Positions 43,330-52,330 of a DNA stretch of 64,000 nt are shown here, one piece after another. This stretch comes from Gordonia polyisoprenivorans (GTDB lineage: Bacteria; Actinomycetota; Actinomycetes; Mycobacteriales; Mycobacteriaceae). The notes beneath the pieces are model-generated. The model saw only the letters and a list, made by a program, of their open reading frames with translations. It had not been told where the DNA came from and searched no databases. The translations under genes and the position numbers were made by a program. The stretch spans positions 372,001-436,000 of the forward strand of contig NZ_CP072203.1 of NCBI RefSeq assembly GCF_017654315.1, read 5' to 3'. Numbering within the stretch: the first letter of the stretch is position 1; each line of letters starts with the position of its first letter.

Positions 43330-45610
43330 CGGGCGCAGGGACCGCTCCTTCGTCACCGGTGCCGCCCTCGCCGCGGGTGCCGCCTCCGGTTCCGCCGGTG
43401 CCGGTGCCACCACCGGTCCCGCCGTCGCCGGTACCGCCGCTGGTTCCGCCATCACCGCGCTCCGCGCCACCGGGGACCGGGATGGTGATGCCGGGCGCGA
43501 TGGTGATCGCTCCCCCACCCGGATAGTCCGGGGTCGGAGTCCGGTTCGGCCGTGTCGACGGAGAGTTGTTGTACGAGGTGGGCGGCGGCTCGTAGGGAAC
43601 GCCGGCCTGGCCACCGACCGCTGCGGGTTCGGGGAACTGCTCGATGGGTTGGCCCTCGAGCGCGTCGTCCATGCCGCGCTTCCAGATCTGTGCCGACAGA
43701 CCGCTGCCGTAGACCATCGACCCACTGGCGTTGACCAAGGCGGTGCCCTTGTCGGTACCCACCCACACCGCGGTCGAGAGCTGCGGGGTGTAGCCGACCA
43801 TCCACGCGTCCTTGTTCTGGCCGGTGTTACCCAGCTGCGCGGTGCCGGTCTTGGCGGCCGACGGACGCGATCCCAGCTCGTCGTCGTAGAGGTTGTTGTT
43901 GTTCGAATACGCCGCGATCGGCTCGAGCGCCGCGGTCACGTTGTCGGCGACCTTGGCCGGGAACACCCGCTTGCCCGGGTCGGGCTGACGCTCGTAGAGC
44001 ACGTCGCCGGTGGAGGTCTCCACCTTCTGCACGAAGTGCGGAGCACGGTAGATACCGGATGCGGCGAAGGTGGCGTACGCCGAGGCCATGTCGATGACGC
44101 GGGACGGGTACTGCCCGAGCACCACACCGCCCTGCACGCTGCCGTTGGACTCCTGCAACGTCTTCGCGATGTCGCCGAAGGACTCCGCGACGCCGGCGGC
44201 ATGCGCGGCATCGGCCACGTCCTGCGCCTGGTTCTTGAGGTCCATCATCAACCGGTAGTACACGGTGTTCAGCGACATCTTCATCGCGGTCGCGAGGTTG
44301 CACGAGCCGCAGCTCTCCCCGTCGGAGTTCTCGACGGTCAGCCCGCTCGAGGTGGTGTACGGCGCCGAGCTGTACACCTTGGACAGCGGGATGTCCTGCT
44401 CGAGCGCCGCGGCGAGGGCGAACACCTTGAACGACGATCCGGTCTGCAGACCCGCCTGTGCGTAGTCCCAGCCCTGGGCGTCGTCGCCGCCGTAATAGCC
44501 GGCGACCCCACCGGTTCGGGGATCGATCGACACAGCGGCGTCGCGGATCTGCGCCGGCTCGCCGACGAGAATCCCGTTGGGGCACTTGTAGATGTCGTTG
44601 TCGCGGCACGCCGCCTGCACGAGGCCGTTCTGCACCTGCGGATCGATCGTCGTGGTGATCTTCAGACCCTCGGTGCGGACCTGCTGCTCGGAGATTCCGA
44701 GATCGGCGAGTTCGGCGAGCACCTGCCGCTTGATGAGGCCATTGGGTCCGACGGTCTCACCGGTCGCCGTCGGCGGCGGCGCCACCTTCGGATACTGGAT
44801 GGCCGCGCGGTCGGCCTGGGTGATCGAACCGATCCCCACCATGCCGTCGAGCACGTAGTTCCATCGGGCCGTCGCCGCGTCCTGATTGACCGCCGGGTCG
44901 TAGTAGGAGGGCGAGCGGATCGCCGCGGCGAGCACCGCCGACTCGGCGGGTGTCAGATCCTTGACGTCCTTGCGGAAGTACGCCTGCGCCGCGGCCCCGA
45001 CACCGTACGCGCCCCGGCCGAAGTAGATGGTGTTGAGGTAGGCCGCCATGATGTCGTCCTTGGACCACTCGCTCGACATCTTGGTGGCGATCACCAGCTC
45101 ACGCAGCTTGCGCTCGTAGCTGTGTTCGTCGCCGACCAGCGCATTCTTCACGTATTGCTGGGTGATGGTTGATCCGCCACCCGCGAGGTCGTTGTCGGTG
45201 ATCCGACCCCACACCGCGCGCGACAGGCCACGGATGGAGAAGCCGTCGTTGGTGCGGAACTCGCGGTCCTCGGCGGCGATGACGGCGTCCTGCATCGACT
45301 TGGGGATGTCGTTGATGCTGACGTCGGTGCGGTTGCCCTCCGGTGGCACGATCTTGGCCAGGGTGTTGCCCTTGGTGTCGACGATCGTGGCGACCTGGTT
45401 CTGCTTGATGTCGCCCGGGCGCGGCACGGTGACCGTCGCGTAGGCGATCAGGAAGCCCACGATCGCGACCAACGCGACAACCGGGACGATCAGACCGAGC
45501 GCACCCACGATCCAGGCGACCAGCCGAAACCGCGAACGTTTCGGGTCCTGACCGGTCTTGGAGTTGGTGGATGTGGTGCGCCGCGACGTCGTATCGCGTG
45601 ACTCGCTCAT
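43322..45610 (-). CDS. ponA1: Bifunctional penicillin-binding protein 1A/1B (PonA1 type)
   Basis: 762 residues: a cytoplasmic tail, one helix (residues ~33-60), a GT51 transglycosylase domain (EDREFRTNDGFSIRGLSRAVW, GGGSTITQQYVKNALV, GRGAYGVGAAAQAYF) and a transpeptidase domain (SSFK nucleophile motif in QTGSSFKVFALAA, SLNT in MKMSLNTVYY, KTGTAQ near residue 600). A Pro/Gly-rich tail with GGTG repeats ends it. It polymerises and cross-links peptidoglycan outside the membrane. The start at 45610 has GGGAGG seven bases upstream. Overlaps the GT87 gene by eight bases. Confidence 0.93.
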   Translation of the reverse strand: MSESRDTTSRRTTSTNSKTGQDPKRSRFRLVAWIVGALGLIVPVVALVAIVGFLIAYATVTVPRPGDIKQNQVATIVDTKGNTLAKIVPPEGNRTDVSINDIPKSMQDAVIAAEDREFRTNDGFSIRGLSRAVWGRITDNDLAGGGSTITQQYVKNALVGDEHSYERKLRELVIATKMSSEWSKDDIMAAYLNTIYFGRGAYGVGAAAQAYFRKDVKDLTPAESAVLAAAIRSPSYYDPAVNQDAATARWNYVLDGMVGIGSITQADRAAIQYPKVAPPPTATGETVGPNGLIKRQVLAELADLGISEQQVRTEGLKITTTIDPQVQNGLVQAACRDNDIYKCPNGILVGEPAQIRDAAVSIDPRTGGVAGYYGGDDAQGWDYAQAGLQTGSSFKVFALAAALEQDIPLSKVYSSAPYTTSSGLTVENSDGESCGSCNLATAMKMSLNTVYYRLMMDLKNQAQDVADAAHAAGVAESFGDIAKTLQESNGSVQGGVVLGQYPSRVIDMASAYATFAASGIYRAPHFVQKVETSTGDVLYERQPDPGKRVFPAKVADNVTAALEPIAAYSNNNNLYDDELGSRPSAAKTGTAQLGNTGQNKDAWMVGYTPQLSTAVWVGTDKGTALVNASGSMVYGSGLSAQIWKRGMDDALEGQPIEQFPEPAAVGGQAGVPYEPPPTSYNNSPSTRPNRTPTPDYPGGGAITIAPGITIPVPGGAERGDGGTSGGTGDGGTGGGTGTGGTGGGTRGEGGTGDEGAVPAPGG

Positions 45611-45770
45611 CGTCGGACCTCCCAATGAACCGCATACACCATCGGCTCGACGTTCCTCACACTACTTGTCGGCATGATTGCCGCCTGTCGGCTTGTTTGC
45701 CGCCCACCACTCTGACGCACCGTCGAGCCGCAGCCAAAAGCCGGACATCGATGTGGTGGCCGCGGGCCGC

Positions 45771-46160
45771 TTACTCGGCCACCCGACGACGACGGGCAGA
45801 GCGCGGAGGCAGCCCGGCAACGTATGACTGCACGAGATGGTTCCAGCTGCAGGTCCGGCACACCTCGACGACGTGCACGGAGAATTCCTCGGCGGTCGTG
45901 TCGAGGCGGGAGATCTCCTCGGTGGTGCGCGCCGACCCCGACACCTGACCGAGTCGCTCGCCGAACACCCAGGAGACCAACGTCACGTGCTCTTTGCGGC
46001 AGATCGGGCAGAGCGTCGAACTGGGGCGACCGTGGAACTTCGCGGCGCGCAGCAGATAAGGACTCGCGTCGCAGACCTCGGCCACACCGACCCGCCCGGA
46101 ATGGACCTGCGACAGCCGCGATCGCCGCTGAAGGGCGTAGTCGACGATCTGGCGTTGCAC
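45771..46160 (-). CDS. DUF5318 zinc-ribbon-like protein (Rv0049 homologue)
   Basis: 129 residues with a very conserved middle: VCDASPYLLRAAKFHGRPS, CPICRKEHVTLVSWVFGE and VVEVCRTCSWNHLVQSYV. The CPIC and CRTC pairs should bind one zinc ion. The GTG at 46160 (VQRQIVDYAL) lines up with the start of Rv0049; longer frames to 46382 include a non-conserved lead. It lies upstream of ponA1 in the same direction. Function unknown; DNA or RNA binding is plausible from the zinc ribbon. Confidence 0.85.
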   Translation of the reverse strand: MQRQIVDYALQRRSRLSQVHSGRVGVAEVCDASPYLLRAAKFHGRPSSTLCPICRKEHVTLVSWVFGERLGQVSGSARTTEEISRLDTTAEEFSVHVVEVCRTCSWNHLVQSYVAGLPPRSARRRRVAE

Positions 46161-46256
46161 GTGAACCAGCGTACGTGGTCGATATCGGCGTTGTCGGTGT
46201 GACCTGCCCGCCGTTTCAGGCCTGTCGAGACCACGATCGCGACCGGCAAGGCGTGG

Positions 46257-46281
46257 CCGATATCGACAGCGTTTATATCGG
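46257..46281. promoter_or_regulatory. Dyad in the DUF5318/padR divergent promoter
   Basis: CCGATAT (46257-46263) and ATATCGG (46275-46281) form a perfect inverted repeat with an 11-base spacer, 58-82 bases upstream of padR. A further GATATCGG lies at 46181-46188, close to the DUF5318 start. This is a reasonable site for autoregulation by the PadR protein. Confidence 0.45.
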
Positions 46282-46338
46282 TGCGATACATTGGGCGAAA
46301 GCATCGGCACGACGAACCATCGGAGAGGGGGGTCAGCA

Positions 46339-47061
46339 GTGCTCGAAATGGCGATCCTCGGCCTCCTGCTCGAATCCCCCATGCACGGCTATGAGCTGCG
46401 CAAACGGCTCACCGGGCTGCTTGGCGCATTCCGCGCGTTCTCCTACGGTTCGCTGTACCCGACGCTGCGTCGGATGCAGGCCGACGGACTCATCGACGAG
46501 ACCAGCGCGCCGTCGGGAGTGAAGGTGCGTCGCGGACGTCGCGTCTATCAGCTCACCGACGCCGGACGCGAACGCTTCACCGAACTCGTCGCCGACACCG
46601 GGCCGCAGAACTACACCGACGACGGATTCGGCGTGCACCTTGCCTTCTTCAGCCGCACCCCGGCGATCGCCCGGATGCGCATCCTCGAGGGCCGGCGTCG
46701 TCAGGTCGAGGAGCGCCGTGAAGGCCTGCGCGAGCTCGTCGGTCGCGCCACCGGCGCCTCCGACCGCTACACCCGCCAGATGCACGAGTTGAGCCTGGAA
46801 TCGAGCGAGCGCGAGGTCCGCTGGCTCAACGAGCTCATCGCCGCCGAGGCCTCGGAAGCGTCGTCATCGGCGGCTTCGTCATCGGCGGCGTCAGCCCCCA
46901 CAGATTTCCCGGCCACCACGTCACCGACGTCAGGTACGTCACCGACGACCGGTGCCGAGGAGCAGGAAGAAACCGAGCAGGACGAACCGCTCGGTCGAAC
47001 CCCCGTGTCGCAGCCCAGTGCTGCGGCCCGACAAGAAAAAGGAGAACCCGACCATGGGTGA
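46339..47061 (+). CDS. PadR-family transcriptional regulator (Rv0047c-like)
   Basis: 240 residues. The N-terminal winged helix (residues 1-90) reads [23 protein letters not shown], then [18 protein letters not shown] and a basic wing [15 protein letters not shown]. The C-terminal vir-like domain contains a coiled-coil dimer helix. After residue 175 comes a long disordered Ser/Thr/Glu-rich tail. GTG start with GAGAGG upstream. Its last eight bases overlap ino1, so it is translationally coupled to the enzyme, and it may control inositol synthesis. Confidence 0.88.
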   Translation: MLEMAILGLLLESPMHGYELRKRLTGLLGAFRAFSYGSLYPTLRRMQADGLIDETSAPSGVKVRRGRRVYQLTDAGRERFTELVADTGPQNYTDDGFGVHLAFFSRTPAIARMRILEGRRRQVEERREGLRELVGRATGASDRYTRQMHELSLESSEREVRWLNELIAAEASEASSSAASSSAASAPTDFPATTSPTSGTSPTTGAEEQEETEQDEPLGRTPVSQPSAAARQEKGEPDHG

Positions 47062-48142
47062 GCCCAATAAGGTGCGCGTGGCCATTGTGGGCGTAGGAAA
47101 CTGCGCTTCATCCCTGGTCCAGGGCGTGCAGTACTACCAGGACGCCGACGAGAACGCGACCGTGCCCGGCCTGATGCACGTGAAGTTCGGCCCCTACCAC
47201 GTGCGCGACGTCGAGTTCGTCGCCGCGTTCGACGTCGACGCCAAGAAGGTCGGCTTCGACCTGTCCGATGCGATCTTCGCGAGCGAGAACAACACCATCA
47301 AGATCGCCGACGTGGCGCCGACCGGCGTCACCGTCCAGCGCGGCCACACCCTCGACGGTCTCGGCAAGTACTACCGCGAGACCATCACCGAGGCCGACGG
47401 CGACGGCGTCGACGTGGTGCAGACCCTCAAGGACAACGAGGTCGACGTCCTCGTCAGCTACCTGCCCGTCGGATCGGATCAGGCCGACAAGTTCTACGCG
47501 CAGTGCGCGATCGACGCGAAGGTCGCCTTCGTCAACGCGCTGCCGGTGTTCATCGCCTCGGACCCCGAGTGGGCCAAGAAGTTCACCGACGCCGGTGTCC
47601 CGATCGTCGGCGACGACATCAAGAGCCAGGTCGGCGCGACCATCACCCACCGCGTGATGGCCAAGCTGTTCGAGGACCGCGGCGTCGCCCTCGACCGCAC
47701 CTACCAGCTCAACGTCGGCGGCAACATGGACTTCAAGAACATGCTCGAGCGTGAGCGTCTGGAGTCGAAGAAGGTCTCCAAGACCCAGGCCGTGACCTCC
47801 AACCTGACCGGCTCGCTCGCCGGCAAGGTCGAGGACAAGAACGTCCACATCGGACCGTCGGACCACGTCGAGTGGCTCGACGACCGCAAGTGGGCCTACG
47901 TCCGCCTCGAAGGCCGTGCCTTCGGTGACGTGCCGCTGAACCTCGAGTACAAGCTCGAGGTCTGGGACTCCCCCAACTCGGCCGGCATCATCATCGACGC
48001 CGTGCGCGCCGCCAAGATCGCCAAGGACCGCGGCATCGGCGGCCCGATCCTGCCCGCGTCGGCCTACCTTATGAAGAGCCCGCCGGAGCAGGTCGCCGAT
48101 GACATCGCGCGCAAGCAGCTCGAGGAGTTCATCGAGGGCTGA
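47054..48142 (+). CDS. ino1: Inositol-3-phosphate synthase
   Basis: 362 residues, the short actinobacterial form. NAD-binding [12 protein letters not shown] is at residues 13-24; other hallmarks are [37 protein letters not shown] and [19 protein letters not shown]. It converts glucose-6-phosphate to myo-inositol-1-phosphate, the first step towards phosphatidylinositol and mycothiol. Overlaps the padR stop by eight bases. A strong hairpin follows. Confidence 0.96.
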   Translation: MGEPNKVRVAIVGVGNCASSLVQGVQYYQDADENATVPGLMHVKFGPYHVRDVEFVAAFDVDAKKVGFDLSDAIFASENNTIKIADVAPTGVTVQRGHTLDGLGKYYRETITEADGDGVDVVQTLKDNEVDVLVSYLPVGSDQADKFYAQCAIDAKVAFVNALPVFIASDPEWAKKFTDAGVPIVGDDIKSQVGATITHRVMAKLFEDRGVALDRTYQLNVGGNMDFKNMLERERLESKKVSKTQAVTSNLTGSLAGKVEDKNVHIGPSDHVEWLDDRKWAYVRLEGRAFGDVPLNLEYKLEVWDSPNSAGIIIDAVRAAKIAKDRGIGGPILPASAYLMKSPPEQVADDIARKQLEEFIEG

Positions 48143-48167
48143 CGCCTGATCGTCCGACCCAGCGTTT

Positions 48168-48203
48168 CCGTGGCGGTTCTCCCGAAAGGGAGGACCGCCA
48201 CGG
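48168..48203. terminator. Terminator after ino1
   Basis: CCGTGGCGGT and ACCGCCACGG with inner CTCCC/GGGAG close on a GAAA tetraloop; one base on each side is bulged. TCGTTTC follows. It stands between ino1 and the convergent pRiA4b-like gene and can serve both. Confidence 0.85.
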
Positions 48204-48214
48204 TCGTTTCGGTG

Positions 48215-48898
48215 TCACCCGAACTCGTCCAGCGACTCCAGGAGCCGCCCGTACTCGACGTCGGGATCGCAGTGGTCGGGGCCGCCGGCGACGATGTCGA
48301 TCAGCTCACTCTCACCGGTACACCACTCGACCCCCTCGGTCGTGATCGTGAATGTTCTTGCTGCAGAGCCCTGCTGGTGTTCGCCCGGAGTCGCGTGGGC
48401 ATAGTGCAGTTGCGTACCGAGAGGCTTCAGGATCCAGCCGATATCGAAGATCTGCGCCGGGTGCACGTTCCGAGCCGTCTGCTCCACGAACTCTGACGGG
48501 ATGTCATACCGTCGATATCGACGCGTCCCATCGGCGAATTCGAAGTCGGCCACGGGCCGTCCGTCGAAGATCAACTGGATGCACTCAGCCAGTTCGGACA
48601 GCAGCACCTCACCCGGCATCACCACTCTCCGCCACCGGACCACCCGGGAGTTCTCGACGAGCTCGACGCGAAGGGTGAGCACCGGATACTCGTCGTCCAG
48701 GTACTCCCCGTCATCGGGATAGAGGTCGCCCTCGCTGTCGGCGTCCCATGCCAGAAAGCGGTCCTCGTCGAGATGATGCGACGACAGTGGAGTCGGAATG
48801 TGGTTGTGCCGACGCATGTTCTGCGCTCTGCCGGCGGTACCGCGTCGGGCCTTCCGCCGAGCGCGTCGTGCGGACTTGTCGATCGATTGTCTCCCCAT
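48215..48898 (-). CDS. Plasmid pRiA4b ORF3-like family protein
   Basis: About 227 residues. The core VLTLRVELVENSRVVRWRRVVMPGEVLLSELAECIQLIF, ending DGRPVADFEFADG, matches the pRiA4b ORF3-like domain (the WRR-V-VPG motif). The N-terminus is basic (KSARRARRKARRG). This family is spread by plasmids and IS1096-type transposons, and its role is unknown. Start at 48898 (MGRQSIDK) is preferred to 48928. It follows a 376-residue hypothetical gene on the same strand by about 50 bases and probably forms an operon with it. Confidence 0.7.
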   Translation of the reverse strand: MGRQSIDKSARRARRKARRGTAGRAQNMRRHNHIPTPLSSHHLDEDRFLAWDADSEGDLYPDDGEYLDDEYPVLTLRVELVENSRVVRWRRVVMPGEVLLSELAECIQLIFDGRPVADFEFADGTRRYRRYDIPSEFVEQTARNVHPAQIFDIGWILKPLGTQLHYAHATPGEHQQGSAARTFTITTEGVEWCTGESELIDIVAGGPDHCDPDVEYGRLLESLDEFG

Positions 48899-48945
48899 GC
48901 CGGTGACGATATCGGTGGGTACCGACAAGTCCGACAGACCTCAGA

Positions 48946-50076
48946 TCACCACCGCCCCCGCCCTCGCCTCCGCGAATTGCTCTTGCGCCGCCGATGCTCT
49001 TCTCGACGAAGATACTGCTGGTGCTCGAACTCCTTCATTGCAACACTGAGCGGTCCCTCAAGACCTTGGGGCACAACGTATTTGCCGTCCTCCAGACGCA
49101 TCCACCCGTAGGCGATCATCTCGTCGAGGGCCTCGCGGATCGCCGGTTTGTACACGAAGAAGGGGTCGTCGTGAATGCGGAGCACGAGTTCCTCGGCAGC
49201 CTCGTTGTCCATCTCGTCGTCATCCTCGTCCCCGTCGTCCCAGAGGGAGTCAAACCAGTCGACGCCGCGCGGGGTGGGTGACGAGCCGGCGTCGATGAAC
49301 GCGCAGAACTCCTCGTTCGAGCCACGGTTGCTCATCGATCGTTGGTCGTGGAGGAGACGAACCACCCACTCCGAGAAGGTGTCCCGTACCTGATCGATCG
49401 GCGGGCGCCCATCGCGCCAGTCCTTGGCACCGGGGCCGCGGTGGATCACGCCGTCGCCGCCGTAGGAGATCAAGGCGTGGTCGAGGTCACCCGCGTAGTG
49501 GATGAGTCGCGAGGCGAGCCCTGCGGAGATGCCGAGCTTCTTCGCGCACGCGTCCAGGCCCGCCGGCAGCTGACCGCCCGGAGCGGTCGGTTTTCCCTTC
49601 CCGATCCACTTCAGGATTCCCAGCAGGCTGCGCATGGGTTCGACGGACAGCAGTGCCTGCCGTTCGGCGTCGAAGTCATCGAGGCGCAGGCCGTCGATCG
49701 CGGAGTCCACTACGGTGCGCGCGGCCCGCAACGCCGCGGGCGTGCCGCTCCATCTTCCGCTGGATTCGGTGAAGATCAGGTACGTGTGCAGGGCGAAGCC
49801 GAGCTTCTCACCCGGCACCAAGGTGTCGAGTGCGGCCCGGAAGGCGAGCCCCACCTCGGTGAGAATGTCGGCGTCGGTGGACGTCCAGGCGGTCGGGTCG
49901 AAGTCCGGGTTCGCTTTGTCCACCACCCGGAATGCGGCGTGGAGGTAGCGGCTCAGCAGCATCGACTCGTCGAAGTCGATCTCGGGCACCTCGGCAAGCG
50001 CCCACAGGCGGTATTCGTCGACCAGTTCTACGCGTCGCGCCTCACGTTCGCGCTGTGCGGTGATGTCATCGGACAT
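48946..50076 (-). CDS. Hypothetical protein, partner of the pRiA4b ORF3-like gene
   Basis: 376 residues, not recognised. Features: an acidic mostly helical first half (LLSRYLHAAFRVVDKANPDF), a central stretch GKGKPTAPGGQLPAGLDACAKKLGI followed by a helix pair, an acidic loop DDGDEDDDEMDNEAAEE, a winged-helix-like part (AIREALDEMIAYGWMRLEDGKYVV) and a very basic C-terminus (RREEHRRRKSNSRRRGRGRW). The last parts suggest nucleic-acid binding; that is inference. Confidence 0.55.
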   Translation of the reverse strand: MSDDITAQREREARRVELVDEYRLWALAEVPEIDFDESMLLSRYLHAAFRVVDKANPDFDPTAWTSTDADILTEVGLAFRAALDTLVPGEKLGFALHTYLIFTESSGRWSGTPAALRAARTVVDSAIDGLRLDDFDAERQALLSVEPMRSLLGILKWIGKGKPTAPGGQLPAGLDACAKKLGISAGLASRLIHYAGDLDHALISYGGDGVIHRGPGAKDWRDGRPPIDQVRDTFSEWVVRLLHDQRSMSNRGSNEEFCAFIDAGSSPTPRGVDWFDSLWDDGDEDDDEMDNEAAEELVLRIHDDPFFVYKPAIREALDEMIAYGWMRLEDGKYVVPQGLEGPLSVAMKEFEHQQYLRREEHRRRKSNSRRRGRGRW

Positions 50077-50153
50077 GTCTCGAGCCTACGAAGTCGGATC
50101 GGTCTCGGCGAGGTCATCGGGAGGATCGATGGCGAGCACGATGCAGTCGCGAG

Positions 50154-50169
50154 TGTTTCCCGTGGAACA
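50154..50169. promoter_or_regulatory. parS-like sequence
   Basis: TGTTTCCCGTGGAACA differs at two of 16 positions from the ParB-binding consensus TGTTTCACGTGAAACA. It lies in the 157-base region between the hypothetical gene and the HNH lipoprotein gene, not inside a gene. The position near dnaB and ino1 fits the origin-proximal zone where parS sites cluster. Confidence 0.4.
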
Positions 50170-50233
50170 ACGGTGATCTGGGCCGCCACCCGCGGTGAGA
50201 AGGACTGTCGGGACGATCGGGCACAATCGGCGC

Positions 50234-51001
50234 ATGCGACGACGTCTGGCGCTCGGGGCGTCCGTGGTTGCGATCGCCGCGATCGCCGGCTGTGCCGCAC
50301 CCGGGGAGTCGGTGACGGTCACCTCACCCGGCGCGACCTCGGTGAATGACATCCCACCGAGCTCCGCGACGTCATCGTCCTCGGTCGGGACAGCCGCGCC
50401 CACCGCGCTCTCCCCCGAAGCGGCGCTGGCGTGGTCGCAGCTGCAGGCTCTGCCGGTCAAGGGACGCGCACCCAAGACGGGTTACAGCCGCGCACAGTTC
50501 GGTCAGGCGTGGTCGGATGACGTGAACGTCGACGACGGTCACAACGGCTGCGACACCCGCAACGACATTCTGCGTCGCGATCTCATCGACATCGTCGTCA
50601 AGCCCGGCTCGCGCGGATGCGTGGTCCTCTCGGGGACGCTGCACGATCCCTATACCGACAAGACCATTGGTTTCACGCGCGGCGCGGCCACGTCGTCGGC
50701 CGTACAGATCGACCACGTCGTGGCGTTGTCGGACGCCTGGCAGAAGGGCGCGCAGCAGCTGACACCGCAACAGCGCGTCGACTTCGCCAACGACCCGCGC
50801 AACTTGCAGGCCACCGACGGGCCCACCAATCAGAAGAAGCGCGACGGCGACGCCGCGACCTGGCTACCCCCGAACCGTGCCTATCGGTGCACGTACGCAT
50901 CCCGGCAGATCGCCGTCAAGACCGCCTACCACCTGTGGGTGACCTCGGCCGAGCGGGATGCGCTGGCGCGCATCCTCGGTACGTGCTCCGCTCAGCCCTG
51001 A
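50234..51001 (+). CDS. Lipoprotein with HNH/DUF1524 nuclease domain
   Basis: 255 residues. Signal peptide with lipobox (VVAIAAIAGC, Cys near residue 20), then a Ser/Thr-rich linker. The catalytic domain (residues 95-250) has IDHVVALSDAWQKGA and NDPRNLQATDGPTNQKKRDGDAATWLPPN, the DH...N...K pattern of DUF1524/HNH nucleases. Two cysteine pairs may be disulfides. It should work outside the cell, attached to the membrane, and could degrade extracellular DNA or act in nutrient uptake or competition. The ATG at 50234 begins at the signal peptide; one at 50195 would hide it. Confidence 0.82.
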   Translation: MRRRLALGASVVAIAAIAGCAAPGESVTVTSPGATSVNDIPPSSATSSSSVGTAAPTALSPEAALAWSQLQALPVKGRAPKTGYSRAQFGQAWSDDVNVDDGHNGCDTRNDILRRDLIDIVVKPGSRGCVVLSGTLHDPYTDKTIGFTRGAATSSAVQIDHVVALSDAWQKGAQQLTPQQRVDFANDPRNLQATDGPTNQKKRDGDAATWLPPNRAYRCTYASRQIAVKTAYHLWVTSAERDALARILGTCSAQP

Positions 51002-51081
51002 GCCTGAGGCCCGCAGTCCGGAGGCCGTAACCGTGAGGGCCGTAGCCTTGACGTCATGGGCGCTCGAACTCGGATCCCCAC

Positions 51082-52023
51082 ATGACCCCCGCACGCCGCT
51101 GGGTCGCCCTCGGCCCCGGCGGCCTCGATGATTTCGCCTTCACCGACGTCGACGTGCCGTCGCCCGCACGTGGTGAGGTGACGATCGAGGTGACCGCCGC
51201 CGGGGTGAATCCGGCCGACCTCAAGCACGCGCGTGCCGCGACGGATTTCCCGCTCCCCATCGGTTACGAGGTCGCGGGCCGGATCGTCGCGCTGGGTCCC
51301 GACACCGAGATCGGTTCAGGTGCTGCAGCAGTCGGCGACGAGGTGCTCGCCTTCCGGGTCAGGGGCGGGTACGCGACGGCGCTCACGGTGCCTGCGGAGA
51401 AGGTGTTCGCGCGGCCGGAGACCCTGGGTGTCGACGAGGCGGCCGGGCTACTGCTGGCGGGTACGACCGCCGCCGACATGCTTCGTGCGGCCCGTACCGC
51501 GCGGGACGAGCTGATCGTGCTGCACGGTGCGTCGGGAGCCGTCGGGGTTGCGGTGCTGCAGCTGGCACGTCTGCGGGGTATCCGGGTCATCGGCACCGCG
51601 GGTCCCCGATCGGGCGAGCGCGTACGCGACTTCGGTGGCCTGCCCGTCACGTACGGTCCGGGCGTGCTCGACCGCATCCGGGCTGCCGCCGACGGTCGAC
51701 CGATCGCCGCCGCGCTCGACGCCGTCGGCACCGACGAGGCGGTCGACGCCTCACTCGATCTCGTCGCCGACCGCCCGCGGATCGTCACGATCGCCGCGCC
51801 ACGGCGCGCGGCCGCCGACGGGTTCCTCGCCCTCGGCGGCCGCCAGCCGGAGAGCGCAGATTTCCGGGATACGGTGCGCACCAATCTTATTCGTCTCGCC
51901 TCCGACGGCGATCTCGTCGTCCCCATTGGTGCGGTCTTCGGTCTCCAACAGGCCCGGGAGGCTCTGCGCCTGGTCTCCGACGGGCATGCCGGCGGGAAGG
52001 TCGTCCTCCGTACCGACCGGTGA
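51082..52023 (+). CDS. Quinone-oxidoreductase-like medium-chain dehydrogenase
   Basis: 313 residues without the zinc-binding residues of alcohol dehydrogenases. It has AGVNPADLKHARA, PLPIGYEVAGRIVALGP, and the cofactor motif HGASGAVGVAVLQLARLRG near residue 155, typical of NADPH:quinone reductase-like proteins. Substrate unknown. The 58-base stretch upstream has no strong ribosome site, so the ATG is taken as the first possible. Confidence 0.85.
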   Translation: MTPARRWVALGPGGLDDFAFTDVDVPSPARGEVTIEVTAAGVNPADLKHARAATDFPLPIGYEVAGRIVALGPDTEIGSGAAAVGDEVLAFRVRGGYATALTVPAEKVFARPETLGVDEAAGLLLAGTTAADMLRAARTARDELIVLHGASGAVGVAVLQLARLRGIRVIGTAGPRSGERVRDFGGLPVTYGPGVLDRIRAAADGRPIAAALDAVGTDEAVDASLDLVADRPRIVTIAAPRRAAADGFLALGGRQPESADFRDTVRTNLIRLASDGDLVVPIGAVFGLQQAREALRLVSDGHAGGKVVLRTDR

Positions 52024-52261
52024 CCCGTCGAGCTAACAGGGGTACGACAGAAATGAGCAGTCCGGGAGGCCCCGACGGGCCTTTTCACGGCCTGAATTCG
52101 GCCACCAGAAATCCGTAAACTGTTGCACAACAGTTGTTTTCATCGAAGGTCATTCACCCGTCCTACTGTTCGCTCAGCGGTCGGGTGATCGGCCGAATCG
52201 GACGCGTGAGGCTCGCGTCATGACCATGTGCGGGGTCAGACTGAGTGGGCGCCGACAACCG

Positions 52262-52300
52262 TCTCACTCTCGGAAATGCGAGTGAGATAATCGATCTCAC
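52262..52300. promoter_or_regulatory. Overlapping dyads upstream of the PaaK-like/ThiF operon
   Basis: The 307-base region 52024-52330 contains no gene. Close to its 3' end, TCTCACTC (52262-52269) pairs with GAGTGAGA (52280-52287), and GTGAGAT (52282-52288) also pairs with ATCTCAC (52294-52300) across five bases. The middle arm is shared, so either two operators overlap or the RNA has two exclusive hairpins. It ends 31 bases before the start codon. Confidence 0.45.
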
Positions 52301-52330
52301 GTCGGCCACTTCTTCCCGAGGAGGAGCGCC

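Noticed and set aside
43330..43725. N-terminal extension of the GT87 gene into the PBP gene
   Set aside because: The extension is a Pro/Ala/Arg-rich alternate frame of the PBP tail; the GTG at the PBP stop gives the normal coupled arrangement.
46154..46167. GTTGCACGTGAACC as a second parS-like site
   Set aside because: It matches at 12 of 14 positions but lies over the DUF5318 start codon and is explained by coding sequence.
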